Shown here in pieces: positions 43,906 through 52,835 of a stretch of 64,000 bases of DNA. The notes below the pieces were generated by a model, which saw only the letters and a list, made by a program, of their open reading frames with translations, made no database searches and was not told the origin of the DNA. This DNA is from Phyllobacterium sp. 21LDTY02-6 (GTDB lineage Bacteria > Pseudomonadota > Alphaproteobacteria > Rhizobiales > Rhizobiaceae), in assembly GCF_023554255.2 (NCBI RefSeq), contig NZ_JAMJWD020000003.1:124001-188000 (forward strand), given 5' to 3'. How positions within the stretch are numbered: position 1 is the stretch's first letter; every line of letters begins with the position of its first letter. A program made the position numbers and the translations under genes.

Positions 43906-44364
43906 ATGACTGAACCGCGATTCAGGACAGCAGAACGAGCAGACCTTCCGGCCATAGTCGCAATGCTGGCGGATGACGAACTGGGAAAGAGCCGCGAGCG
44001 CGTCTCCGATCCCGTCGATCCAGCCTATCAGGCTGCATTCGAGGCCATCGAGGCCGATCGCAACCAGGCCCTGGTCGTCGCAGATGATGCCGGCGCGATC
44101 GTTGGCTGCCTGCAGCTTTCCTTCATTCCCGGCCTGTCGCGCCTCGGGATGTGGCGTGGCCAGATCGAAAGCGTGCGCATCGCCTCCAGCCATCGCGGCG
44201 CAGGGATCGGCCGGCGCATGATCCGGCATGCGATCGACCTCGCACGGGCGCGAAACTGCCGGCTGGTTCAGCTGACATCGGACAAGGCCCGGCCGGAGGC
44301 CATCCGCTTTTATGAAGAGCTGGGATTTACAGCGAGCCATGAAGGCCTGAAATTGAACCTCTGA
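43906..44364 (+). CDS. GNAT-family N-acetyltransferase
   Basis: A 152-residue acetyltransferase. Motif A is SSHRGAGIGRRMIRHAID (acetyl-CoA pyrophosphate loop), preceded by the beta-4 strand SVRIA and followed by the C-terminal RPEAIRFYEELGF. GGGGAG lies 6 bases before the ATG. The substrate is unknown; small amine or antibiotic acetylation is typical. The histidine kinase gene follows after 27 bases and may be co-transcribed. Confidence 0.92.
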   Translation: MTEPRFRTAERADLPAIVAMLADDELGKSRERVSDPVDPAYQAAFEAIEADRNQALVVADDAGAIVGCLQLSFIPGLSRLGMWRGQIESVRIASSHRGAGIGRRMIRHAIDLARARNCRLVQLTSDKARPEAIRFYEELGFTASHEGLKLNL

Positions 44365-44391
44365 CGCGCGGCAGCCATCGGGAAAGCAACG

Positions 44392-45780
44392 ATGAATTTA
44401 AGACACCAGATCGTAGCCTTGGCCATCGTCCCGCTCGTGCTGGCGATATTGACCGTGACAGCCTTCATCACCTGGCAATCGACCACATTGGTTCGAAGCA
44501 GCATTGGTACGTTCGAGCAGAACATGCTCAAGGCCAAGGAAACGGAATTGCTGAACCTTACCAATCTGGCGCTTTCGGCGATCCACGACGTCTATGAGAA
44601 TGCACAGGCTGGCGACGAAGCAGCCAAGGAACGCGTGCGGGCCATCCTCACTTCGCTCGACTATGGCCAGGACGGCTATTTCTTCGTCTATGATTACGAC
44701 GGCAACAATATCGTCCACCCGCGCCAGACGTTCCGCCCCGGGCACAATTGGCTCGATCTCGTCGATCCTGACGGTGACAAGGTGATCGCCAACCTGATCG
44801 ACAAGGCGAAACAGGGCGGCGGCATGCACCGCTACAAATGGCAGAAGCCGTCATCGGGCACCATGGGCGACAAGCTTTCCTTCGCCGTCGGCCTCGACAA
44901 ATGGCGCTGGATGCTCGGCACCGGCGTCTATCTCGACGACGTCTATGTCCAGACTGCTACCGCCAATGCCGATTTTCGCGCCAATATCCGCAAGACGTTC
45001 CAGGTCGTGATCATGATCGCCGTCCCGGCCGTGCTCATCGTCTTCGCAACGGGCATGCTGCTGACCCTGCGGGAGCGGCGCATGGCGGATGGCAAGCTGA
45101 AGGAGTTGACGCAGCGTATCATCGACACGCAGGAGGAAGAGCGAGCGCGACTGGCGCGGGAACTTCACGACGGCATCTCGCAGAACCTGGTCGGTGTCCG
45201 CTATGCGATCGATCTTGCCAGCCGCAAGGTCAGGAATGGCGGCGATGATGCCGCCGGCGCCATCGACAAGGGAGCGGACGCGCTGAACGTCGCCATCAAG
45301 GAAGTTCGCCGTCTTTCGCATGATTTGCGGCCGCGCGTGCTCGACGATCTCGGCCTCACTTCCGCACTGCAGGCGCTCAGCAGCAATTTCGCCGAGCGGA
45401 CCGGGATCGAGACATCGCTGGACGCTTCCGCCTTCGACACCCGACCGAAGGCGGAAGCGAGCACGGCGCTCTATCGCGTTGCGCAGGAGGCGCTGAACAA
45501 TATCGAGCGGCATTCGGGTGCTTCGCGCGCTGCCATCCGGCTGTGGAGCGACCGCGGCCGTATCAGGATGACCATCGAAGACAATGGCAATGGTTTCGAG
45601 GAGGTTGCGGGCAAGGACAGGAACGCCGGCGGCGGTCTCGGATTGCGCAACATGCAGGAACGAATGGCTCATTTCGACGGATTGCTGGTGGTCAAGACGG
45701 CAGCGCAGGGCACGACGTTGATCGCAACCTTGCCAAGATCGGCGGCCGCAAGCGTGGATGTCGGACTGGAGGCGGCATGA
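44392..45780 (+). CDS. Sensor histidine kinase with Cache domain (HisKA_3)
   Basis: A membrane kinase of 462 residues. A membrane helix (about 8-30), a periplasmic single Cache domain (about 35-205, DGYFFVYDYDGNNIVHP) and a second helix (about 210-230) precede a HisKA_3 core whose phosphorylated histidine is H259 in ARELHDGISQ. The ATPase domain has NNIERHSG, DNGNGF and GLGLRNMQERM. Cache domains usually bind small carboxylates, which fits the TRAP genes downstream. It overlaps the response regulator start by 4 bases. Confidence 0.93.
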   Translation: MNLRHQIVALAIVPLVLAILTVTAFITWQSTTLVRSSIGTFEQNMLKAKETELLNLTNLALSAIHDVYENAQAGDEAAKERVRAILTSLDYGQDGYFFVYDYDGNNIVHPRQTFRPGHNWLDLVDPDGDKVIANLIDKAKQGGGMHRYKWQKPSSGTMGDKLSFAVGLDKWRWMLGTGVYLDDVYVQTATANADFRANIRKTFQVVIMIAVPAVLIVFATGMLLTLRERRMADGKLKELTQRIIDTQEEERARLARELHDGISQNLVGVRYAIDLASRKVRNGGDDAAGAIDKGADALNVAIKEVRRLSHDLRPRVLDDLGLTSALQALSSNFAERTGIETSLDASAFDTRPKAEASTALYRVAQEALNNIERHSGASRAAIRLWSDRGRIRMTIEDNGNGFEEVAGKDRNAGGGLGLRNMQERMAHFDGLLVVKTAAQGTTLIATLPRSAAASVDVGLEAA

Positions 45781-46421
45781 CGGACGGCAACAAGATAAAG
45801 GTCCTGCTGATCGACAACCATCCGCTGGTCCTCGACGGGCTGCGCGCCGTCCTCGAAACCTTCGGTCACATCGAGATCGTCGGAACCGCCGCGCTGGCGC
45901 AGACGGGGCTGGAAATCGCCAGGCAAACCCGGCCGGCGGTCATATTGATGGACATCAACATGCCCAAGCTCAGCGGCATCGATGCCATAGAACTGTTCCG
46001 CAACGAATTGCCGAATTCCCGCATCCTGATGTTGTCCATGCATGACAGCAAGGAATATATCTCGACTTCGGTCATGCGCGGCGCATCGGGTTACCTGCTC
46101 AAGGATGTCTCCACCAACGAAATCGTGACGGCGATAGAGACGGTCGCCGCGGGCAAGAGTTTCTTCTCCTCGGGCGTCTCGGAAGTGCTGCTGGAGCGCC
46201 AGGAGAGCGAGGGCGATGTTCACCTGACCGCACGCGAGCAGGAAGTTCTGCTGCTGCTGGCCGGTGGCAAGAGCAACCGCGACATCGCCAGTTCCCTTGC
46301 CATTACGGAAGCGACCGCCGAGACCCATCGCAAGAACATCAAGAAGAAGCTCGGGATCGCAAGTACCGCCGGATTGATACGGTTCGCCCTGGAAAAGGGC
46401 CTGTCACGGCCGGAATCCTGA
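45777..46421 (+). CDS. NarL/LuxR-type response regulator
   Basis: A DNA-binding regulator of 214 residues. The receiver domain has D13 and the phosphoacceptor D59 in ILMDINMP, and K109 in YLLKD. The C-terminal HTH has LTAREQEVLLLLAGGKSNRD and ETHRKNIKKKLG. Its ATG overlaps the kinase stop (ATGA), so the pair is one unit. A 7-2-7 inverted repeat just after the gene and before the TRAP operon is the likely target. Confidence 0.93.
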   Translation: MTDGNKIKVLLIDNHPLVLDGLRAVLETFGHIEIVGTAALAQTGLEIARQTRPAVILMDINMPKLSGIDAIELFRNELPNSRILMLSMHDSKEYISTSVMRGASGYLLKDVSTNEIVTAIETVAAGKSFFSSGVSEVLLERQESEGDVHLTAREQEVLLLLAGGKSNRDIASSLAITEATAETHRKNIKKKLGIASTAGLIRFALEKGLSRPES

Positions 46422-46424
46422 AAA

Positions 46425-46458
46425 TTACATATACCCACAAGTGGGTAGAGTAATGTAA
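46425..46458. promoter_or_regulatory. NarL-style 7-2-7 operator candidate TACCCAC-AA-GTGGGTA
   Basis: A perfect inverted heptamer pair (46432-46447) with a 2-base spacer, surrounded by an outer pair TTACAT / ATGTAA. The 7-2-7 layout and the TACCCA core are those recognised by NarL-type dimers. It lies about 70 bases before the inferred start of TRAP transcription, fitting activation by the adjacent regulator. Confidence 0.6.
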
Positions 46459-46476
46459 ATAGACGTAAGAGCGGGC

Positions 46477-46504
46477 TTGCGCGGAATGGCTGTTTGGCCA
46501 TAAC
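46477..46504 (+). promoter_or_regulatory. Promoter-like pair before the TRAP operon
   Basis: TTGCGC and CATAAC are 16 bases apart, both partial matches to sigma-70 boxes, as expected for an activated promoter. They lie about 55 bases before the dctQ-type start. Confidence 0.3.
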
Positions 46505-46558
46505 ACGCGGAACTAATGACACGGCTGTCGAACAGCTGGATCTCGGGAGGATTTCACA

Positions 46559-47107
46559 TTGTCAGGTCTGTTGTCCCTGTCGCGCGCCATCGACGCCATC
46601 AATACATTTCTCGGCAAGGCCGTCTCCTGGCTGTTGCTGGCCGCCGTATTGATCAGCGCCATCAACGCGACAACGCGAAAACTGTTCAATCTCAGTTCCA
46701 ATGCCTGGCTGGAGGCGCAGTGGTACCTGTTCTCCGCAGCGTTCCTCGTTGCGGCCGCCTGGACGCTCCTGCACAGCGAACACGTGAAGGTTGATCTTGT
46801 CTACGGCCGGCTCAGCCGCCGCACGCAGCTCTGGATCGAGGTTCTCGGCACCATCTTCTTCCTCTTCCCGTTCTGCCTCATCACCATCTACCTCTCCTGG
46901 CCGATCGTCGTCGCAAAATATGTCAGCGGAGAAATCTCCAACAATACCGGCGGCCTGGTCCTCTGGCCTGTCTGGCTGTGCATTCCCATCGGCTTCGGGC
47001 TGCTGGCTCTCCAGGGCCTCTCCGAACTGATAAAACGCGTGGCGATACTTCGGGGCGACATGCCCGATGCGATAGCCATCGCAGACGCCGAAGCCCAGAT
47101 ACTCTAA
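46559..47107 (+). CDS. TRAP transporter small permease (DctQ, TakQ-like)
   Basis: Inner-membrane subunit of 182 residues with four hydrophobic helices, including LEAQWYLFSAAFLVAAAWTL and a conserved LLHSEHVKVDLVYGRLS loop. A TTG start is used, with GGGAGG 8 bases before it; no ATG fits. It is followed by the large permease after 16 bases. It follows a two-component system that probably regulates it. Confidence 0.88.
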   Translation: MSGLLSLSRAIDAINTFLGKAVSWLLLAAVLISAINATTRKLFNLSSNAWLEAQWYLFSAAFLVAAAWTLLHSEHVKVDLVYGRLSRRTQLWIEVLGTIFFLFPFCLITIYLSWPIVVAKYVSGEISNNTGGLVLWPVWLCIPIGFGLLALQGLSELIKRVAILRGDMPDAIAIADAEAQIL

Positions 47108-47123
47108 GCCGGGAACCCCAGTC

Positions 47124-48710
47124 ATGTTCGCATTCTTCGCGGAAAACCTTGCGCCTATCATGTTCCTTTCGCTGATAGTCGTGCTGCTTCTCGGCTATCC
47201 GGTGGCGTTCGCGCTCGCTTTTGTCGGCTTTTCCTTCGGCCTCATCGGCATCGAAATGGGATTGCTGCCGATCAATCTCTTCGGCGCCATACCCGACCGC
47301 ATCTTCGGCCAGATGTCGAACGAAACGCTGCTGGCAATTCCGTTCTTCACCTTCATGGGCCTGGTGCTCGAACGAAGCGGCATGGCGGAAGACCTTCTCG
47401 ATACGATCGGCCAATTGTTCGGCCCGATCAGGGGCGGCCTGGCATTCGCCGTGATCTTCGTCGGCGCCATTCTCGCGGCAACGACAGGCGTGGTTGCCGC
47501 CTCGGTCATCTCGATGGGCCTGATTTCCCTGCCGATCATGCTGCGCTACGGCTATGACAGGCGCGTCGCCGCCGGCACGATCGCCGCTTCGGGCACCCTC
47601 GCCCAGATCATACCGCCAAGCCTCGTCCTCATCATTCTCGCCGACCAGCTCGGCCGTTCCGTCGGTGACATGTACAAGGGCGCGCTGATTCCCGGCCTGC
47701 TGCTGGTTGCCCTCTATGCGGCCTACATCATCGTCATGTCGATGCTGCAGCCCGCCAGCGTCCCGGCACTGCCGGCGCAGGCCCGCACCTTGCGGGGCTG
47801 GAAACTCGCCGGCCGGGTCGTGACCTCGCTGGTGCCGCCACTGGTGCTGATCTTCCTCGTGCTCGGCACGATCTTCATCGGCCTCGCCACGCCGACCGAA
47901 GGCGGCGCGATGGGTGCGGTCGGAGCGCTGGTGCTCGCCGCTGTCAATCGCCGCCTCGACCTGACCATGGTGAAATCCGCCCTCTATTCCACGGCGCGGC
48001 TTTCCTCCTTCGTCATCTTCATCCTGCTCGGCGCCCGTGTATTCTCGCTGACGTTCTATGGCGTGAACGGGCATGTCTGGGTCGAGCATCTGATGACCTC
48101 GATACCCGGCGGCGAAGTCGGCTTCCTGATCGTCGCCAACCTTCTCGTGTTCTTCCTGGCGTTCTTCCTCGATTATTTCGAGCTCGCCTTCATCATCATT
48201 CCGCTGCTGGCGCCGGTCGCCGACAGTCTCGGCATTGACTTGATCTGGTTCGGCGTCATGCTGGCGATCAACATGCAGACGTCATTCATGCACCCGCCCT
48301 TCGGCTTCTCGCTGTTCTACCTGCGCTCGGTTGCTCCGACGCGCCCCTACAAGGACCGCGTGACCGGCGAGACGATCAAGCCAGTGACCTCCGGCCAGAT
48401 CTACATGGGAGCCCTGCCGTTCCTCGGAATCCAGCTGGCGATGGTCGCCCTGGTGATCGCCTTCCCGCCGCTGGTGACCCACTACAAGTCGGGCCAGACC
48501 ATCGTCGATCCCGCATCGATCAAATTGAATGTTCCAATGCCCGGAGCGGATGGCGCCAATCCTTTTGGCACCCCGGCACAGCCCTTCGGAGCGCCCGAAC
48601 CCTCTGAAGGACAGCCCGCAGCCCCCTCGTTCGGCGCGCCCCCTGCCCCCGATTTCGGTTCGCCGACACCCAGCTTTGGTGCTCAACCGCAAGAGGCACC
48701 GAAAAACTAA
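47124..48710 (+). CDS. TRAP transporter large permease (DctM, TakM-like) with low-complexity tail
   Basis: Inner-membrane symporter subunit of 528 residues. The usual core (about 1-455, LAIPFFTFMGLVLERSG and SGTLAQIIPPSLVLIILADQ) is followed by a tail from about 470 that is rich in P, F, G and A with repeated FGAP/FGSP/PSFG units. The core is typical of the larger TRAP class (TakM). The tail is unusual and probably cytoplasmic or periplasmic and unstructured. The binding-protein gene follows. Confidence 0.9.
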   Translation: MFAFFAENLAPIMFLSLIVVLLLGYPVAFALAFVGFSFGLIGIEMGLLPINLFGAIPDRIFGQMSNETLLAIPFFTFMGLVLERSGMAEDLLDTIGQLFGPIRGGLAFAVIFVGAILAATTGVVAASVISMGLISLPIMLRYGYDRRVAAGTIAASGTLAQIIPPSLVLIILADQLGRSVGDMYKGALIPGLLLVALYAAYIIVMSMLQPASVPALPAQARTLRGWKLAGRVVTSLVPPLVLIFLVLGTIFIGLATPTEGGAMGAVGALVLAAVNRRLDLTMVKSALYSTARLSSFVIFILLGARVFSLTFYGVNGHVWVEHLMTSIPGGEVGFLIVANLLVFFLAFFLDYFELAFIIIPLLAPVADSLGIDLIWFGVMLAINMQTSFMHPPFGFSLFYLRSVAPTRPYKDRVTGETIKPVTSGQIYMGALPFLGIQLAMVALVIAFPPLVTHYKSGQTIVDPASIKLNVPMPGADGANPFGTPAQPFGAPEPSEGQPAAPSFGAPPAPDFGSPTPSFGAQPQEAPKN

Positions 48711-48760
48711 ACCCGGTGCCGGTAGCGGCACGGGCAATCGATAATCCGGAGGAGAGAATA

Positions 48761-49876
48761 ATGACGAACAGTCTCAACAGACGTAACTTCCTGACCAAGG
48801 GGGCGATCGGCGGCGCCGCCACAGTCGCCGGCGCGGCGCTGGCCAAGCCGGCCATCGCCCAGGAACTGCCGACCATCAAATGGCGGCTGACCTCGGGCTT
48901 CCCGAACAATCTCGACACCATCTATGGCGGCGCGGTCGTCATGGCAGAGGCCCTGTCGAAGATGACCGAGGGCAAGTTCCAGATCCAGGTGTTCCAGGCC
49001 GGCGAACTTCTGCCGGGCCCGCAGGCCCTGGACGCGGTGAAGGCGAACACGGTGGAGATCGCGCATACCTGCGGCTATTATTTCACCGGCAAGGACCCGA
49101 CATTCGCCATCGGCTCGACCATCCCCTTCGGTCTCAATGCGCGCCAGCAGAACGCCTGGCTCTATCACGGCGGCGGCAACGAACTCTATGACGCGTTCCT
49201 TGCCGACTACGGAATGGTGGCCAAGCCGGGCGGCGGCTCGGGCGCGCAGATGGGCGGCTGGTTCCGCAAGCCGATCACCAACCTTGCCGATCTGAAGGGC
49301 GTGAAGATGCGCATTGCCGGTGTTGCCGGCGAGGTCATGTCGCGTCTCGGCGTCGTTCCGCAGCAATTGCCGGGCGGCGACATCTATCCCGCGCTCGAGC
49401 GCGGCACGATCGACGCGGCGGAATGGGTCGGTCCCTATGATGACGAACGCCTCGGCTTCTACCAGATCGCGCCCTATTACTATTATCCGGCCTATTGGGA
49501 AGGCGGTCTCACGATCCACTTCTTCATCAACAAGGCGCAGTATGAAGGCCTGCCGGAAGCGTACAAGGTGGCACTCGACACCGCATGCAAGGCTGCAAAC
49601 GTCAACATGCAGGCTCTCTACGACGTCAAGAACACCGCGGCGATCCGTTCGCTCGTCGGCAAGGGCGTCAAGCTCAGCCCGCTGCCGCGCGACGTGATGG
49701 ACGCCGCCTACAAGACGACGTTCGAGCTCTACGCTGAATATGGCGAAAAGCACCCGAGCTGGTCGAAGATCTATCCGGCCTGGAAGAAATTCCGCGATGA
49801 ATCCTTCGAATGGTTCCGCGTCGCCGAATACAGCTATGACAGCTATGTCTATTCGGCACAGGCTGGCGGCAAATAA
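48761..49876 (+). CDS. TRAP transporter substrate-binding protein (TakP-like)
   Basis: A periplasmic protein of 371 residues. The twin-arginine signal NRRNFLTKGAIGG ends near KPAIAQ. PGGDIYPALERGTIDAAEWV and GPYDDERLGFYQIAPYYYYP match the TakP class, which binds alpha-keto acids such as pyruvate or 2-oxobutyrate with a metal ion. GGAGGAG precedes the ATG at 48761. It ends the operon; a terminator follows. The Cache kinase upstream may sense the same compound. Confidence 0.92.
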   Translation: MTNSLNRRNFLTKGAIGGAATVAGAALAKPAIAQELPTIKWRLTSGFPNNLDTIYGGAVVMAEALSKMTEGKFQIQVFQAGELLPGPQALDAVKANTVEIAHTCGYYFTGKDPTFAIGSTIPFGLNARQQNAWLYHGGGNELYDAFLADYGMVAKPGGGSGAQMGGWFRKPITNLADLKGVKMRIAGVAGEVMSRLGVVPQQLPGGDIYPALERGTIDAAEWVGPYDDERLGFYQIAPYYYYPAYWEGGLTIHFFINKAQYEGLPEAYKVALDTACKAANVNMQALYDVKNTAAIRSLVGKGVKLSPLPRDVMDAAYKTTFELYAEYGEKHPSWSKIYPAWKKFRDESFEWFRVAEYSYDSYVYSAQAGGK

Positions 49877-49899
49877 TAACGGCGATAGCGCTGAGGGGC

Positions 49900-49935
49900 G
49901 ACGGGATGGGCCACGGCCCGTCCCGTCTTTCGTTT
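49900..49935 (+). terminator. Rho-independent terminator after the TRAP operon
   Basis: The stem GACGGGA-T-GGGCC pairs with GGCCC-G-TCCCGTC across a 2-base loop, with one T-G wobble, and is followed by TTTCGTTT. It ends the TakP-like operon. Confidence 0.75.
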
Positions 49936-49944
49936 CAGCCGGGA

Positions 49945-50586
49945 TCAGAGCTTTCTCTGCACGGCTTCCATGATCAGCTTGGCGCCGAGAGCGCCCATGA
50001 CCGCGCTCGCCGTGTAATCCAGCCATTGCTTCAGCCGGGCATAGACACGGCGCACGCGGCCGCCGGAAAAGGCCAGTGCGACGATGGCATACCAGCCCGC
50101 CTCGACCAGAAACAGCGTTGGCGGCAAGACCAGCAGCAACCAGAGCGACGGAGCCGGCGGCATGATCGCGGCGAAGATACTCGCATAGAAGATCGAGGTC
50201 TTGGGATTGCTGAGCTGCGTCATGAGCCCGATGCCGAAGGCACGCGCGAGGCTCAGTTCGCTCCACCCGCGAGAAATGCCCGTGGCCTCTATCGGCTGGC
50301 GCGCACCCCGGAATATTCCGTAGGCCATGTAGAGCAGATAGGCGCCGCCGACGAATTTGAAGGCGAAATAAAGCCATTCGAACTTCATGAGCAGAGCCGT
50401 GAGCCCGAGCACCGCGAGCGTGGCGAATATCAATCCGCCTGTGCCCATGCCAAGCGCTGCGGCAAGGCCGTGCGAGCGGGTTGTGGACAGCGACATTCTG
50501 GACACCAGAACGAAGCTCGGACCGGGACTGATCGCCCCGACCGCGATCGCCGCGATTATGCTTGCAAGGGCGGTGACTGCATCCAT
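49945..50586 (-). CDS. LysE/RhtB family exporter
   Basis: An inner-membrane amino-acid exporter of 213 residues with about six hydrophobic helices and the family motif AISPGPSFVLVSR near residue 20, plus GTGGLIF and LSNPKTSIFYASIF. AAAAGGAGAG precedes the ATG at 50586; an upstream extension of 28 residues is rejected. It follows the cyclase gene on the same strand after 52 bases. The exported amino acid is unknown. Confidence 0.92.
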   Translation of the reverse strand: MDAVTALASIIAAIAVGAISPGPSFVLVSRMSLSTTRSHGLAAALGMGTGGLIFATLAVLGLTALLMKFEWLYFAFKFVGGAYLLYMAYGIFRGARQPIEATGISRGWSELSLARAFGIGLMTQLSNPKTSIFYASIFAAIMPPAPSLWLLLVLPPTLFLVEAGWYAIVALAFSGGRVRRVYARLKQWLDYTASAVMGALGAKLIMEAVQRKL

Positions 50587-50638
50587 GGTACTCTCCTTTT
50601 CGGGCGGCCGGCGGCGCGCTATCCGGTTCGAGGCTACA

Positions 50639-51865
50639 TCATCCGGCGGGCTTGGCAACAGTCCGTTCAAGCGTGAACAAATCCTGGGCCCTGCCGACGC
50701 CGCGCAGGGCGAAGCGGCCGACCGATACCAGGGCCTGGCGCTTCTTCGCCGGCAGCGCTGCGGCGAAACTATCGGATACGAGCACCGTCTGGTCGACTGA
50801 TCGGCACATCGAGGCGATGCGGCTCACCTCGTTGACCGCCGGCCCGACGACCGTGAAATCGAGCCGCGTATCGCTGCCGATATTGCCGTAGAAGACTTCG
50901 CCAATATGCATGCCGAGATAGACGTCGGTGGCGGGCGAGCCTTCTGCGCGGCGCCTCTGGTTCAAAATCTTCAACTTCTTGCGCAGCAGCCTCTCCGCCT
51001 TGAGTGCAGCGGCGCAGGCGGCCGCCGAGCGCGGATTGGTGAAGATCGCCAATGTGCCGTCGCCGATGAGCTTCAGCACATCGCCACCGGCCTCATGGAT
51101 GGAAGAAATCACGGCCTCGGCATAGTCGTTCAGCATCGGGATGATCTCGTCCGGGGCAGCCGTATCGGATATGCGCGTATAGCCACGCAGATCGGAATAC
51201 CACAGCACCGCTTCCATCCGCTCGGCCGCGCCCCGGTTGATGCGGCCGGCGAGGACCCTGCGCGCGGCATCATGGCCAAGATAGACGTCCGCGAGGGTCT
51301 GGACGATGCGGGAAAGCGAGGTGCACTTGATGGCGAGGCCGAGGCCTCGCACCAGACGCCGGATCGCGGCCAGTTCCTCCTCGCTGAAGCCATCCGGCGC
51401 ATCGGTCGACCATTGCGAATAAAAACAATCCATCTCGCCGATGCTGCCCTCGTTCGAGAAGCGGTGTATCAAGGCGAGATAGTCGGTGCAGCCTTCGGAT
51501 TTGAGCGTCACGAGGTGGCGGAATTCCGGCGTGTCTATCTGCCCGATGAACTGGCGCATCTCGTCCTCGTTGCGCTGAAGCATGCGATAAAACGTCGAAC
51601 TCTGCCAGTTATCCGCGCTTTCACCCTGCTGCGACGAACCGTATTCGATGATGGCGCGCTCGACCTGCCCTTCACGGCGCCAGAGGAACACCCGTCCCTC
51701 ATAGATCGGATGCAACGTGTCGACGAAGCAATTCGCACGCTCCAGCCTTATGCCCGCATCGAGACAGCGCGCGCAGAACCCGTTCATCAGGTCCGTTTCG
51801 CTTGTGCCCGAAAGACCCTGCGTATCGAGCCAGGCCTCAATTTCAACCAGTTTGGAATCGTCCAT
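50639..51865 (-). CDS. Class III adenylate/guanylate cyclase, second copy
   Basis: A cyclase of 408 residues with an N-terminal sensory part of about 210 residues and a C-terminal cyclase domain. Catalytic parts are the metal aspartates in YSDLRGYTR and LKLIGDGTLAIF and the asparagine and arginine in AVNEVSRIA, all present. It shares its domain order with the cyclase at 37.6 kb. It reads away from the VirB operon across 271 bases, so the two have divergent promoters. Confidence 0.9.
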   Translation of the reverse strand: MDDSKLVEIEAWLDTQGLSGTSETDLMNGFCARCLDAGIRLERANCFVDTLHPIYEGRVFLWRREGQVERAIIEYGSSQQGESADNWQSSTFYRMLQRNEDEMRQFIGQIDTPEFRHLVTLKSEGCTDYLALIHRFSNEGSIGEMDCFYSQWSTDAPDGFSEEELAAIRRLVRGLGLAIKCTSLSRIVQTLADVYLGHDAARRVLAGRINRGAAERMEAVLWYSDLRGYTRISDTAAPDEIIPMLNDYAEAVISSIHEAGGDVLKLIGDGTLAIFTNPRSAAACAAALKAERLLRKKLKILNQRRRAEGSPATDVYLGMHIGEVFYGNIGSDTRLDFTVVGPAVNEVSRIASMCRSVDQTVLVSDSFAAALPAKKRQALVSVGRFALRGVGRAQDLFTLERTVAKPAG

Positions 51866-52136
51866 GGGAGTGCTCGCGATCGTTGGCGAAGGCGTATCAC
51901 GTTTGGCCGCGTTGGAAAACTCGTCCCCTGTTCGTAGCGCTCCTCAAACTTAAGTAGCATTGACACTCGGCAGAGGCGGTGGCTCTATGTGACCAAGGCC
52001 GAATTATTTCTCGGCGCCATCGATATTTTTCCGAATCATTGTTCAACTGCAAGTATTTGAAAGCATTGTATTGCGTATCGCATCATTTTCCTCATCAATC
52101 ACGTTAAAAGTCCGCAAGTCCGGCCGGTGCTGAGAC

Positions 52137-52835
52137 ATGCAGGATGATGCGCGGGAAGAATTCACCGACGGCCGCTACTTCAGCGAGGCAGTGCGCTGGG
52201 AAAATGACGTCATCCGCTCGGTGAAGCGATCGCGTGCCACGGCCTGGATCATCGCCGCCATCAGCGCGACCCTCGCCGCCATGGCCATGGGTTGCCTGTT
52301 GATGCTGGTTCCGTTGAAGAGCTTCGAGGCCTATGTCATCGAAGTGGACAAGACGACGGGTTTCATGGAGATCAAGCGGCCATTGGCCGATGGCGACCTG
52401 ACCCAGAATGAAGCGATCACCCGGATGAATGTGGTCCGGTTCCTGCGGGCTCGCGAAACCTACGATCCCAATGCCGTGCAGCAGAATTTCGATCTGGCCA
52501 GGCTCCTGTCCACCGGCGAGGCCGGGCGCGACATCCTTGCCGCCTATGGTTCGTCCAATCCCGCTAATCCCGTCAATCTCTACGGCCGCGATACGAAGGT
52601 CCTGCCGGTCATAAAGTCGGTGCAGGTTCCCGACGACCGCACGGCGATCATACGTTTTTCCACCCGGAATATTGGCCAGAAGGCCGCGCCCGATACGCAT
52701 TGGGTGGCGCTGATGCATTTTCGCTATTCGCAGGGTGCAATGTCGAACGAGCTGCGCTTCGACAATCCGCTCGGCTTCCAGGTGACGGATTACCGGCGCG
52801 ACCAGGAACTCGTGTCGGAAGGCGGTGGTGGATGA
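52137..52835 (+). CDS. virB8: Type IV secretion protein VirB8
   Basis: An inner-membrane assembly factor of 232 residues. A cytoplasmic N-terminus and one membrane helix (about 36-60, WIIAAISATLAAMAMG) precede a periplasmic domain with the VirB8 sequence YVIEVDKTTG and the late YRRDQE. It is the first gene of the operon, here without virB1-virB7 ahead of it. It overlaps virB9 by 4 bases. Confidence 0.93.
   Translation: MQDDAREEFTDGRYFSEAVRWENDVIRSVKRSRATAWIIAAISATLAAMAMGCLLMLVPLKSFEAYVIEVDKTTGFMEIKRPLADGDLTQNEAITRMNVVRFLRARETYDPNAVQQNFDLARLLSTGEAGRDILAAYGSSNPANPVNLYGRDTKVLPVIKSVQVPDDRTAIIRFSTRNIGQKAAPDTHWVALMHFRYSQGAMSNELRFDNPLGFQVTDYRRDQELVSEGGGG

Noticed and set aside
48707-50377. 556-codon minus-strand frame over the TakP-like gene and LysE gene
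   Set aside because: It crosses two well-supported genes and a terminator and shows no family motifs.
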